Assembly (NCBI GenBank): GCA_018292915.2
Contig: JACVVK020000209.1
Span: 393,501 to 457,500 of the forward strand
DNA length: 64,000 bases
Direction of reading: 5' to 3'
Origin: Batillaria attramentaria
Lineage: Eukaryota > Mollusca > Gastropoda > Batillariidae
Shown: one piece after another, positions 42,740 to 53,056 of the stretch
How the letters are laid out: each line of letters opens with the position of its first letter
Numbering within the stretch: the stretch's first letter is position 1
Translations under genes and position numbers: made by a program
The notes under the pieces: model-generated
Databases searched by the model: none
What the model saw: the letters and a program-made list of their open reading frames with translations, nothing else
What the model was told of the DNA's origin: nothing

Positions 42740-44958
42740 AATGCAATAAGTTTTACCAGTCCCTTAGTTCATAATGGAATCCCGGTTGGAGCAAAAACGT
42801 GTGCCGTTTTTTTTTTGTTTTTGTTTTTTCGTTGCGCCGTATTTGATATCACCCTTAACCCGCGCCCTACCGACCAACCAACCAACCGCCCAACCAGTCA
42901 AACCAACCAAAATAACCTTCACCATTGATGGCACCACTTTTAGCAGTAAATATGCATACTTCATGCGATTTTGATTTTTAGTGTCGGAGGGAAATCCGGC
43001 CTGTCCTCAATGAGAAAACCGTCGCCTATTGTGCTGCTAGTATTGATTAAATCATTTCTCTCGCAGGTGACCTCCCAATGGACCACATTTGACGGGACGT
43101 GCGTGAAGGCGGAATATTTATTCGACCCACCAGAGAATAAGTTTGTCGGGAGCCTGCCGTCCATGATAGCCCCCAACTGGGTCATGTGTGTGAAGGGGGT
43201 GTTCACTGACGAAGGACAGTTGTACCTGAACCTGCAGCCTGATGTTGATAACTCACACGACGTTACCTTTCATTTCGCCCTCAAGTTAGTACTGTTATGG
43301 AACACACTAGTATGCTTTTATATATGCTCTGGAACACGTAACTATGGCTTGGAGCACGTAACTATGCTCTGGAGCACGTGACTATGACTTGGAGCACGTA
43401 ACTATGCTCTGGAGCACGTAACTATGGCTTGGAGCAGGTAACTATGCTCTGGAGCACGTAACTATGGCTTGGAGCAGGTAACTATGCTCTGGAGCACGTG
43501 ACTATGACTTGGAGCACGTAACTATGCTCTGGAGCACGTGACTATGACTTGGAGCACGTAACTATGCTCTGGAGCACGTAACTATGGCTTGGAGCAGGTA
43601 ACTATGCTCTGGAGCACGTAACTATGGCTTGGAGCAGGTAACTATGCTCTTGAGCACGTGACTATGGCTTGGAGCACGTAACTATGCTCTGGAGCACGTA
43701 ACTATGCTCTGGAGCACGTGACTATGGCTTGGAGCACGTAACTATGCTCTGGAGCACGTAACTATGCTCTGGAGCACGTGACTGTGGCTTGGAGCACGTA
43801 ACTGTGCTCTGGAGCTCGTAACTATGTCTGGAGCACGTAACTATGCTCTGGAGCATGCTCTGAACTATGCTCTGGGAGGAGGGAGGGTGGTAAGGGGCGA
43901 CAATTAACATACTCGTAAAAGAAGTTACGTGCAAAATAGACAAGACTGTCTGATTTTTGGTATAAACAACCACTTTCCCCGCCCCCTTCCACCATCACAT
44001 ACACACAACCTCCTCATCTCAGATCGTGAGTTCTTCTTCTTCTTCTTCTTCTGCGTTCCCTGTTCTGGACTCCGCCTCAGATGATTAGGTTTGTGGTCTT
44101 TATATAAGCAGTGGTCTTCAAGAGGTCTGTTTTGCTGCCCCAGAGTTTCTCTGCCAGTGTGGCTCCGTTAGGCCAGTGTTGTGTCCTTGCTTCTTTGAAG
44201 AGGGGGCAGGACTGCAGAATGTGTTCCGGGTTTGAGGGGCTGTTCCGCACGGACAGTCTGGTGAGTGTGACAGCCCAAGGCGGCACAGGTGGGCACGCAG
44301 TCTGCAGTGTCCAGTTCGTAGTCTGAAGATGGTGGTCTGTTCATAACGCTGGAGCTGTGGCATCTGGTCGTTAGATGGGGGATTGTGTTGCGCCGTCCAG
44401 ATTGTCTTGTACTGATGTTTTACCAGAGTCTTGGCTTCTGTGTAGGAGACTGCCTGCTGGGGTGATCGTGAGTTCGAATCCCCAGTAAGGCCAGTTATTT
44501 GTGCTGGCCTTTTCTTCGTTGCTCCGTCTTTGCTATCACCCGTTTGTGGTGGAAAAAGACGATAAACCCCCAAACAACCAGCCAACCGACCCCCTCCTCA
44601 TTATAATCTTGTACCAGGTGGCCGTTTCCTTCTTCAAACTTGACGTTATGGTTTCAGGTACCAGTGTTTAAAAATGAAATCTACGACGTCCGATGGAATA
44701 CCAAACTGAACGGAACGTTCCAGAATGCCTCAGTACTGGGTGTGCATGCCGCTGGTGCCAGGAGACACTTTCCGCTTTCACCATCCGGGCACTGAACGAC
44801 TCCCTGCGCGTCATACTACACGGGCACGAGGACCTACGATATTCCTCTGGAGCACAGAATCAATCATCTCGGAAGTCAGATACTTCATGATTGGAGGACA
44901 AGTCGACACCACTTATGTGAACTTTGCAGCCGGCTGTGAGACTGAGAACGAGAGCTAA
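41205..44958 (+). CDS. Secreted PAN - EGF-like - sushi - galectin-like protein, copy 1 (4 exons)
   Basis: The predicted extracellular protein begins at ATG 41205 with a signal peptide (LLVILLFAF). A PAN/apple-like segment follows (CGRLCWYRQLC, CVLH), then an EGF-like cysteine cluster (NGCATRPCSQTEVCVP). A sushi/CCP domain spans exons 2-3 (RCKQP ... VRCREG ... LRCQ ... W ... C). The galectin-like fold is in exons 3-4 (GQLYLNLQPD, DVTFHFALK, VFKNEIYDVRWN, MPLVPGDTF, FMIGGQVDTTY). It ends with TAA. Family knowledge suggests a secreted recognition or adhesion lectin; the ligand is unknown. The HFNPR and W-G-x-E-x-R sugar contacts of typical galectins are not kept. Exons 1-3 are clean, but exon 4 changes frame four times. 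The exon 3 donor (AA|GTTAGT) leaves a phase mismatch. A paralogue lies downstream at 49.7 kb. Confidence 0.75.
41620..41758 (+). repeat. Pentanucleotide arrays (ACAAA)n, (GCAAA)n, (ACAAC)n
   Basis: Successive five-base families that grade into one another in intron 1 of lectin copy 1, 85 bases before exon 2. Confidence 0.85.
41844..42115 (+). CDS. Copy 1 exon 2: EGF-like cluster and most of the sushi domain
   Basis: Begins ERKDGWVQRPATGTDVTNGC and ends TELRCQ|GTGACT, intact. The match to the paralogue is close (DVTNGC; TDADVIVTGTS versus TNADVIVTGTS). Confidence 0.82.
42550..42870 (+). repeat. SINE copy split by an expanded GT tract
   Basis: tRNA-like head (CCACCGAGCTGGCAGAGGG, GGTTCGAGTCCC), then a (GT)n run, then GTTGGAGCAAAAACG and TTTGATATCACCC from the body. 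Lies in intron 2 of lectin copy 1. Confidence 0.55.
43067..43284 (+). CDS. Copy 1 exon 3: end of sushi, start of galectin-like domain
   Basis: Starts after CTCGCAG with VTSQWTTFDGTCVKAEYLFD, which gives the Trp and last Cys of the sushi domain. WVMCVKGVFTDEGQLYLNLQ and HDVTFHFALK follow. The donor GTTAGT gives phase 2, but exon 4 reads best in phase 0. A lost G (AAGGTTAGT read as AAGTTAGT) would explain this, though the paralogue uses phase 2 here. Confidence 0.75.
43310..43870 (+). repeat. 20 bp GGAGCACGTAACTATGCTCT minisatellite
   Basis: About 27 units in intron 3 of lectin copy 1. Alternating GCTCT and GCTT/ACTT endings form a 40 bp dimer, and many units carry CACGTG instead of CACGTA. 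Confidence 0.9.
44075..44460 (-). mobile_element. Retroelement C-terminal fragment (zinc-knuckle tail)
   Basis: The minus strand encodes SYTEAKTLVKHQYKTIWTAQ, then QLQRYEQTTIFRLRTGHCRL, and in the next frame NPEHILQSCPLFKEARTQHW to a stop. This is the usual C-terminal tail after RNase H in jockey-like elements, with one frame break near 44240. It lies in intron 3 of the first lectin gene. Confidence 0.65.
44455..44585 (+). repeat. tRNA-derived SINE, 5'-truncated
   Basis: GATCGTGAGTTCGAATCCCC followed by TTGTGCTGGCCTTTTCTTCG and GTGGTGGAAAAAGACG; abuts the retroelement tail at 44460. Confidence 0.7.
44658..44958 (+). CDS. Copy 1 exon 4: galectin-like domain, frame-broken
   Basis: Successive frames carry VPVFKNEIYDVRWNTKLNG; QYWVCMPLVPGDTF; TIRALNDSLRVILHGHED; YDIPLEHRINHLG; and VRYFMIGGQVDTTYVNF to TAA. 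Each step is one extra base, plausibly in short homopolymers near 44728, 44778, 44834 and 44873. In order these pieces follow the galectin strands. Confidence 0.65.
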
Positions 44959-45899
44959 CGTCATTGCGGCCACGTCTCAGACAATACTGCGCGAAGATAG
45001 AAGGAGAATTAAAAGGGTAAAATGACGAAAGGACATTTCCCTTGAGGGCCGAGGTAGCATGTCTTGTAGTTCGGGTAACCCATAAGTGATGAGGAAGTCA
45101 CGTCCTCGATCACAGGACATGGGCACCATGACTAGACGTCTTCGTACGTGAGTGACAGAATAATTATGACGTCTTTGCCTTCTGAGACAGCACTGTTGTC
45201 TAAATTCCAAAAAGATTTCTTCCAAAATGGACCCATGTTTTCTCATTTTCCAGTCACGCAATTGCTGCTTTCAAACGGCAAAACACTACATACGGAATCC
45301 TTCGTAAAACATGTATAGAGAAAGGCACACATTGTTTGCATATAATTATGAGCGTAAAAGCAAATCTGGAGACTGAGAAACATAAGTAACTGACCGTCCA
45401 TTTTCGAACAAATATTACTGGAATCGTCCGTGAGTTCTTGAGGATTTTTACCACTCGCCAGTTCCAGCCAGCTGAACGTGAATGCTTTCCGTCCACAGAC
45501 AACTTACGAAAACACAGAAAGTGCTCGCTGGCCACAGCATTGAATCAACTTGTGTTTTGCTAACCTCTCTACTACTCAGCTCTATGAAATCACGAAAGTG
45601 TCATTTGTCAGGAATTCATTCTTTGCAGTAAATTCTTTAGCCGGCTGTTGAATGTTGGACAGTACACTGGGAGAGCAGAATCATGAAATGTCCATGACTA
45701 TCCAATGAAATGGAAGGCAAACGATTATTTTGTGTGGCTTGATAATATCATAGGGGCTGTTGCTACCATTAATTTTATGGACATATTTGAAAAAGAGCAG
45801 TCTGTACCGGCATGATTTGCGTGTCACACTGTACCAGCCTTTTTCTCAAAACAGCCACTATTCAACGGCAAGTTTTCAACAGTCTCGGAGGGTGTGTGT
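44959..45899 (+). other. Intergenic stretch after lectin copy 1
   Basis: No coding exon recognised on either strand. No AATAAA is evident within 300 bases of the stop. Confidence 0.5.
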
Positions 45900-46075
45900 G
45901 TGGGTGTTTGGGGGTTTAACGTCCTTTTCCACCACATTCGGGTGACATCAAAGGCAGGGCAACGATGAAAAAAAGCCAGCACAAATATTTGGCCCCGGCC
46001 CGGGATACGAACTCACGACCCGAGCATTAGAAGTCCAACGTTCTACCATTCGGCCACCCCGGCTCCCCCTCAACA
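45900..46075 (-). repeat. tRNA-derived SINE plus an adjacent tail fragment
   Basis: A full reverse copy ending GTGGCCGAATGG-complement. A second short tail fragment (GGGAGTTTAACGTCCTTTTC) follows at 46138-46175. Confidence 0.78.
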
Positions 46076-46612
46076 GTCTCGGACCTACACCATGCCACAG
46101 ACATTATTTTTTAACTACGGGTGGGTGCGTAGGTGTTTGGGAGTTTAACGTCCTTTTCCACCACGTAAGGGTGATATTTTTAACGGCAAAAGAAAGCCGT
46201 TTTCTGCACTTTTCATTGATTTACTCCCATTTGATAACTCCATATGCCATTAAGGCTCAAGATCACCTTTTCCCCCTCTTTTTGTGGGGCCCATCACATA
46301 TACTCTCGTCCTGCTCTCAAGATTCGTCTGGCCACCAGCAGCCAAAGTGAGAATGAGATCAATACTTTACGGATAATCTGTAATTTGCTTTGTGTGCGAC
46401 TTTGCTATCTACCTTTGTCCTTCTTCTACACAAAGGGCAGAATGTTTTTTTTCGTCGTTAAATACAGCAGGATAAGCATTATATAAAAAAACAAAACCGA
46501 ACTCGATCAAAATTTTGTTTTCGTTTTTCTCGTCTCTGAGTGATCCTGCAAGCTAAACAAAATAGCAGAAACATTTTTCCTTCATTTGAATATACCGTGC
46601 GCCCGGCACCAC

Positions 46613-46811
<199 letters not shown>

Positions 46812-46813
46812 AG

Positions 46814-46882
46814 GTGAATGGGTTTATTTCAGGTGCGATCGAGTTTTCCTTTCGGGACTGTCCAGGAAGGCAGTCTACTTAA
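46814..46882 (+). pseudogene. Possible orphan terminal exon of a third galectin-like copy
   Basis: A (TC)n tract and TTTCAG precede an open 22-codon stretch, VNGFISGAIEFSFRDCPG to TAA. Its F-x-x-x-G-x-x-x-x-x-F layout recalls the last strand of the two galectin-like domains (FMIGGQVDTTYVNF, FEIGGQMLLTYF). No matching upstream exons are seen between 45 and 46.8 kb. It may be an alternative last exon of copy 1, a remnant, or chance. Confidence 0.3.
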
Positions 46883-47640
46883 CTGGTCTGTGGCTCAGTT
46901 CAAACTTATGTGAGCCGGACGAAGTGACTGACCGCATTATCAGCAGTCTGCCTCCGGCAAAAAAAACAACAAACAAAACCTAAGCCAAACCAAAGAGTTT
47001 TCACGCTACTTCAAACACTGCAGCGTCTCAACGCGGTTTCCCAGAATGTTTTTTAACGAGTTTTTACGCATCGTGAAGCCTTTCGGCTATATAAAATAGA
47101 ATCTGTTATTCAACTGACACTGGCTGTTCCGGCTTTGATTGTTGTTGAAAACTTTTCCTTCTGCTGGGTATAGGAAGAGGGATTCTGAAACACGTGACTG
47201 TAAAGATGCATTATTATTGAATGTATGCCGGGCCAGTCATCATATAATAATATATACAATAATAATACTAATGACGACAACAACACAACAATAATAATAG
47301 TAATAATAATAAGAAGAAGAATACCGGTTATAATTGTTGCCGTATGATGGCAAATAACAGTAGGCCCATGGCGTTATTTTAGGGGAAAAGGGGTGATATT
47401 AAGATGAACGACATTAACGTAATGACCTTTTTCCTTAAACGGCGTCAATGGACCTACCATGTTTTGCCATTACACGTCAGCATGATCGACGTGAAAACTC
47501 GGATGCCCCAAGAGGGATTCGAACACCCGACCACTAGCATTGCGGGCAGGAGCTGATGCTACATAACCATAGACCGTCCCACCGATGAACGTTTACAATA
47601 TGCATAAATTGAGAAAATAATAGAGAAATAATTTCCGTGC

Positions 47641-47715
<75 letters not shown>

Positions 47716-47716
47716 A

Positions 47717-47750
<34 letters not shown>

Positions 47751-48179
47751 CGGGGGGGGGGGGGGGGGGGGGGGGGAGGGAGAGAGAGAGAAGAGAGAGA
47801 GAGAGATTTTAAAAACCTGAATTTTTTTAATTTTTTTAGTCTGCATTCCCGAACAATTGATGCCTAACGGCATGCTCCTTTAAACATTTGCAGTCCTGGT
47901 TGCATATGGTAGAGAAAAATGCCATCGGTTTTGGTATACGGCCGGACGTGTGAGCAAAACATTAAAATAATATAAGGACTGATCGATTAGAATGCTTCCC
48001 TGGCTACCATGGACACAGTTGACACAAGATAATGTGCTTACATTGCTCCCTGCATTTGGATAAATATAAGGTGAATGTGACGTTTCAGAAACCTAAACTA
48101 ACACTGGCTTACTAGCAGCTCATCGCTGTCCTGCTTTGTGTGAACCAGACGGCTTCTTTTACAGTTTTCGATTGGGTTC
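46883..48179 (+). other. Noncoding stretch between the lectin copies
   Basis: Includes (AAT)n/(AAG)n at 47280-47320, a tRNA-like SINE remnant on the minus strand near 47510-47580 (GGGATTCGAACACCCGACC), a GT/GA tract at 47642-47815 and a G26 run near 47752-47777. No gene seen. Confidence 0.55.
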
Positions 48180-48320
48180 TTTGTGGGTTTAACGTCCTTT
48201 TCCCCCAAGCACGGGGCAACGAGGGGAATGCCAGCGCAAACTTTGCGTTCACATTCGGGATTCGAACTCACGACCCCAGCATTAAAAGTTCAACACTCTA
48301 CCACGTGGGCTATCCCAGTG
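48180..48320 (-). repeat. tRNA-derived SINE, diverged
   Basis: TTTAACGTCCTTTTCCCCCA, GGGGCAACGAGG, GGATTCGAACTCACGACCCC. Confidence 0.65.
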
Positions 48321-48344
48321 TAACATGCGGGATGTGCTACCCAG

Positions 48345-48715
48345 CGTGAAGTGCCCCTGGTCTAAGCAGCTTGAGGCTGGAAGTGCCCCTGGCCTACGCA
48401 GCTTGAGGCTGGAAGTTCCCCTCGTCTAAGCAGCTTCAGGCTGGAAGTGCCCCTGGCCTACGCAGCTAGAGGCTGGAAGTTCCCCTCGTCTAAGCAGTTC
48501 GAGGCTGGAAGTGCCTCGAGTTTAAGCAGCTTGAGGCTGGAAGTGCCCCGGGTCTAAGCAGCTTGAGGCTGGAAGCGTCTCTGGTCTAAGCAGCTTGAGG
48601 CTGGAAGTGCCCCGGGTCTAAGCAGCTTGAGGCTGGAAGTGCCCCGGGTCTAAGCAGCTTGAGGCGGGAAGTGTCCCTGGTCTAAGCAGCTTGAGGCTGG
48701 AAGTGTCCCCGGGGA
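48345..48715 (+). repeat. About 31-32 bp AAGCAGCTTGAGGCTGGAAG minisatellite
   Basis: Around twelve units, each with GTGCCCCTGGTCT-type variable spacer. Confidence 0.85.
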
Positions 48716-48879
48716 GTCAAACGAGCCGGGGAGTAAATCTGGCGTACTACACCGGCACGAATGGCCCCGGGGCACTTCCACATTTAAGCTGCACTGACCC
48801 AGAGCACTAAACGTATACGCACAGGTTAATCCATCTCTAAACTGGACCTGCCCTGGAATAACTGGCGCTGGGAAGTTCA

Positions 48880-49655
48880 TCTCGCTTGGTTCACCTGCTT
48901 CTCGACTTTTGCAGAGACAAGTTCGTCTCACTTGGTTCACCTGCTTCTCGACTTTCACAGAGACAAGTTTATCTCACTTGGTTCACCTGCTTCTCGACTT
49001 TCACAGAGACGTTCATCTCACTTGGTTCACCTGCTTCTCGACTTTCACAGAGACAAGTTCTTCTCACTTGGTTCACCTTGTTCTCGACTTTCACAGAGAC
49101 AAGTTCATCTCGCTTGGTTCACCTGCTTCTCGACTTTTGCAGAGACAAGTTCGTCTCACTTGGTTCACCTGCTTCTCGACTTTCACAGAGACAAGTTTAT
49201 CTCACTTGGTTCACCGGCTTCTCGACTTTCACAGAGACGTTCATCTCACTTGGTTCACCTGCTTCTCGACTTTCACAGAGACAAGTTCTTCTCACTTGGT
49301 TCACCTTGTTCTCGACTTTCACAGAGACAAGTTCGTCTCGCTTGGTTCACCTGCTTCTCGACTTTCACAGAGACAAGTTCATCTCGCTTGGTTCACCTGC
49401 TTCTCGACTTTCACAGAGACAAGTTCATCTCACTTGGTTCACCTGCTTCTCGACTTTCACAGAGACAAGTTCTTCTCACTTGGTTCACCGGCTTCTCGAC
49501 TTTCACAGAGACAAGTTCGTCTCACTTGGTTCACCTGCTTCTCGACTTTCACAGAGACAAGTTCATCTCACTTGGTTCACCTGCTTCTCGACTTTCACAG
49601 AGACAAGTTCACCTCACTTGGTTCACCCGCTTCTCGACTTTCACAGAGACAACAA
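48880..49655 (+). repeat. 46 bp minisatellite upstream of lectin copy 2
   Basis: About 17 units (TTCATCTCACTTGGTTCACC, TGCTTCTCGACTTTCACAGA, GACAAG). A five-unit block at about 48905-49130 is repeated at about 49131-49350, including the same unit lacking CAA, so a higher-order duplication occurred. Confidence 0.9.
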
Positions 49656-49690
49656 TCGGGGTTGCACGCAAACAGTTAGACTGAGCAAAC

Positions 49691-49928
49691 ATGTCTTTAA
49701 CAATGGCTGCAAAACTTATCTCTGTCACTGCGCTGTTTGTATCGTGCTGTCGAGTCAATGGAGCAGCACTTCACCCAGCAAACAGCAAAGACGCCTTTGG
49801 AACATACAGTCTAGTGAATGAGAACCAGTGTCAGAGACTCTGTTGGTATAGTTACGAGTGCGGCGGTTACAGCTATTCAGCGACTAGGAAAGGAAACAAC
49901 TGTGTGCTGCATTTAGACCAAGGCACAG
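49691..49928 (+). CDS. Copy 2 exon 1: signal peptide and PAN-like domain
   Basis: Intact; ends GGCACAG|GTAAAG in phase 1 like copy 1. Contains LVNENQCQRLCWYSYECGGY and NNCVLHLDQGTG. Confidence 0.8.
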
Positions 49929-51628
49929 GTAAAGCGGTTACATAAATTCGTTTAAAGTCAAATAATTATGTCAGAAAAAATGACAGACTTGTTTTCAGTA
50001 CATGTATAAACTTACGGTGAGGCAATTTTGTTTTCGCTTTTGTTTTGAAGCCGTTTTCTTTTATTTTCTGGTTTGTTTTGACAACGCTACTGATCTTAAT
50101 TACAATATGAGTCTAAGATATGTACGTCATTACAGCGTCTAGTAGCAGATATGTGAAAAACGGCACGCACAGGTAAAACAGACATTCACCTGCAGAAACC
50201 CACTGCAGCCTGTGAGCATTCTACTGCATATTTTTCACTTTCTGGAAATCTCTTCTGATCTGACCAAGAGGGCGTTAGCAATCAGAATTTTCCCCTCTTT
50301 ATTTTCTGAATCAACCCCTCATGTCAAAGTCACTCTCAGATTCTGTCAGTGTAAACTGATAACTCTATTAGCTTGGTTTTGTTGTTGTTGTTTCTAAAAA
50401 GTTCCAAAAGTTACAATGTTTTACCCGTTTTCTACTCAAAGATCACGGTGAAGTGCCTGAGGGCTGGATCTGGCGTCCTGCATCCGGAAATGACGTCACT
50501 AACGGCTGCTTGTCCAGGGCTTGCGGTGCGAATAAGGTTTGTGTGCCAACGTCTTCTTCCTACAACTATCTGCCACCGATTGTGGGCTGTCGGCAACCGG
50601 TCCTGGTGACAAACGCCGACGTCATCGTGACGGGCACCAGTCCAGGTGACGTGGGCAATGTGACGTGTCAACAGGGTTTCGTCATAACCCCTCGTCATAC
50701 CTCGCCTGCCCTCCGATGCCAGGTAAAAAGATGTGGGTTGTGCTCACAATGTTATGCTTGTTTTGTTGTCCTTCTTCTTGTTATTTTTGGACTGGCGATA
50801 CTCTTAAGTATTAATGAAAGACACACTATGATTTCCCTGCTTGTCACGTTTTTGAAGTTTCTAACGTGTACCTCTCTCTCTCGCCTCCTCCTCCTTCCTT
50901 ATTATATGGACAAGGTGTGTGTGTGTGTGTGTGTGTGTGTGTTGTGTGTGTGTGCTGTGTGTGGTGTGTGTGTGTGTGTGTGTGTGTGTAAGGCCTAGAG
51001 CTATTTAGAATAGGCGCTTTTAACAATAGTCATTGTTATTATTATTATTCTTACGACAAGACTTGCGGTTGAGTTTTGGTACAACTTTTCATATTGTGAA
51101 CAGCGTAAGGGAATGTACAATCCGTATCACGCTGCGCGGATTCTCAACATTTAGGCTTAATCTGGTGGATTTTGGTACATTTCCCGTTTGAAAACAGCAT
51201 AGGAGGAAGGTACTTCAGGCCATCCTATTTGATTGAAAATCCTCTACGGAGAGGGTCGTCCGGACTAACGAGAAGTTTGCAATGTACTGTATATTCTTAA
51301 AACCTTCGTTTACGCCAAATTTCCACGACGATATATAGTATCATCGTAAAATTATTCTGAAAACTTGTCAGAGAACAAAACAATTAACAGTCGTTTTTCC
51401 TTGCAGCCCACGGGCAGTGGGAACATTTGTGGGCTCATGCATGAGAGCTGAATATATCTTCAACCCACCAGTCAGCGCAAAACACACGAAGCAGCTGCCG
51501 TGGAAACTCGTGCCAGGACTGAGTATTTGCGCGAAGGGATCGTTCAGCGAAACCGGACAGATCTGGTTTAACTTCATGGAACCATGACGACGCCAACATT
51601 ATTCTTCGGATTCAACTGATGAAAGGGT

Positions 51629-51669
<41 letters not shown>

Positions 51670-51700
51670 TGTGTGTGTGGTGTGTGTGTGTGTGTGTGTT

Positions 51701-51766
<66 letters not shown>

Positions 51767-51927
51767 CGTTACACGAGATGCGTTGCGAGCGAATAAGAAA
51801 TATGTCTTTGCACAAAATTTGATATTGTTGAAAATGCCTTTTGTCGGTCGTTTCAAGTGAAGAGTATCTGGTTTATAACTTCCGTGATTTTGATTTTGAT
51901 TAATGACCGACACAGTCAAAAAATGAC

Positions 51928-51995
<68 letters not shown>

Positions 51996-52395
51996 TTTGT
52001 CTACATTCTTGTGGATGTTGCTTACAGGCACAGATCACACAATGCAGTAATGTCCACTCTGTATCGTGCATTGAAGGTGACTGGACTATTTCCTCACTAT
52101 TTCAGGTACGTCTTTAAAGCCAAACAGTTCACCGAGGACTAGGTGGGCCACCAGAGTCAACAACACGTTCCAACTGCACACGACGCTTGGCGATATGCCC
52201 CTGAACGTCGCGGAACCCTTCAACATCACCTTCAACGTTCTGACCGCTTCCCTCCAGGTCACCGTGCACGACCACGTGAACTTCAGCATCCCGATAGGTG
52301 GCAGCACCGGAATAAACCTGACGACAGCTAACTACTTCGAGATTGGCGGTCAGATGTTGTTGACGTATTTTCACTTAACCTCTGCTTGCCTATAA
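49691..52395 (+). CDS. Secreted PAN - EGF-like - sushi - galectin-like protein, copy 2 (4 exons)
   Basis: A tandem paralogue of the 41.2 kb gene with the same four-exon plan and the same phases at the first two introns. It begins MSLTMAAKLISVTALFVSCC (signal peptide; a second Met is at codon 5), followed by a PAN-like segment. Exon 2 has VTNGCLSRACGANKVCVP and the sushi run GCRQP ... VTCQQG ... LRCQ. Exon 3 has VGSCMRAEYIFNPP, LSICAKGSFSETGQIWFNF and DDANIILRIQL. Exon 4 has YVFKAKQFTED, RWATRVNNTFQ, DMPLNVAEPFNITFNV and FEIGGQMLLTYF, ending at TAA. The galectin-like part lacks canonical sugar-contact residues. Exon 3 has three single-base breaks and exon 4 has one. A 46 bp minisatellite ends about 40 bases before the start codon. 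A possible poly(A) signal AATAAA is at about 54353. Confidence 0.75.
50442..50722 (+). CDS. Copy 2 exon 2: EGF-like cluster and most of the sushi domain
   Basis: Intact between CTCAAAG and CAG|GTAAAA. Begins DHGEVPEGWIWRPASGNDV, paralogous to DGWVQRPATGTDV of copy 1, and ends SPALRCQ. Confidence 0.82.
51407..51626 (+). CDS. Copy 2 exon 3: end of sushi, start of galectin-like domain, frame-broken
   Basis: Acceptor CCTTGCAG. Two missing bases (in GGG near 51414 and TTT near 51425) and one extra T (near 51584) separate QWEH, FVGSCMRAEYIFNPPVSAK and DDANIILRIQLMK. The corrected length fits phase 0 in and phase 2 out, with donor AAAGG|GTGGTG at the edge of a (GT)n tract. Confidence 0.65.
51626..51990 (+). 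repeat. (GT)n, (GA)n tracts at the end of lectin copy 2 exon 3
   Basis: The GT tract begins at the splice donor. A GA tract follows at 51724-51762 and another at 51930-51990. Confidence 0.85.
52106..52395 (+). CDS. Copy 2 exon 4: galectin-like domain and stop
   Basis: After TTTCAG the exon reads YVFKAKQFTED, then one base over (near 52140), then RWATRVNNTFQLHTTLGD in frame to TAA. It is clean downstream of that break, unlike copy 1. Confidence 0.7.
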
Positions 52396-52983
52396 ACGAA
52401 AGAAAGATCATCACTTGTTTGTTAACAGCATGGATATCTTGTGCTCCAAGTGTGAATCTTACAGTTTCACAGCATTCATGCCACTGTACTGTGTTAATCT
52501 TTAACCCGGCTCTTAACTGGGCATTACGGAGCGCCACAGTGCTGTCCACAGTTGTGACACAGTTGTGATTTGGGGGGTTTCCGCCGCTGTGGCGTTATCA
52601 CAGCAACCTGGATTTCAAATAGCCACAACTGTCACTGTGGTTTCCACAACAGATTCTGGCTGATTGGCAGTACTACGTCACTCGGCGCGCAAACATGGCG
52701 GACAGTGCGGTTTGTCACCGAGCACAGCTGTGTTCAGTTTTGTAGTTACAGTAGTAGACACACCGAGCGCAACGACTGTGATGTGCACATGTGTGTTTCG
52801 CGCACTGTGCCCAGTTAAGAGCAGGCTTTAGGTTAACTACAATTTTGTGCCAGCGTCTGATGGATACTGATGGATACGCGGGCTGGCGTATTTGTGGTCA
52901 CTGTGCACGTCGGAGTATTTTCGTAACCAATTAGCGATCCCGTTTTGACTCTCTGAATGTGATATTCTTTGATACCACAGCGC

Positions 52984-53056
<73 letters not shown>

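Noticed and set aside
44118..44585. 155-codon minus-strand frame as a host gene
   Set aside because: It matches the C-terminal tail of RNase H-type retroelements and includes SINE sequence at its start.
48886..49821. Long open frames of 250-311 codons in three frames
   Set aside because: They are the 46 bp minisatellite read in each phase; none has splice or domain support, so no CDS is called.
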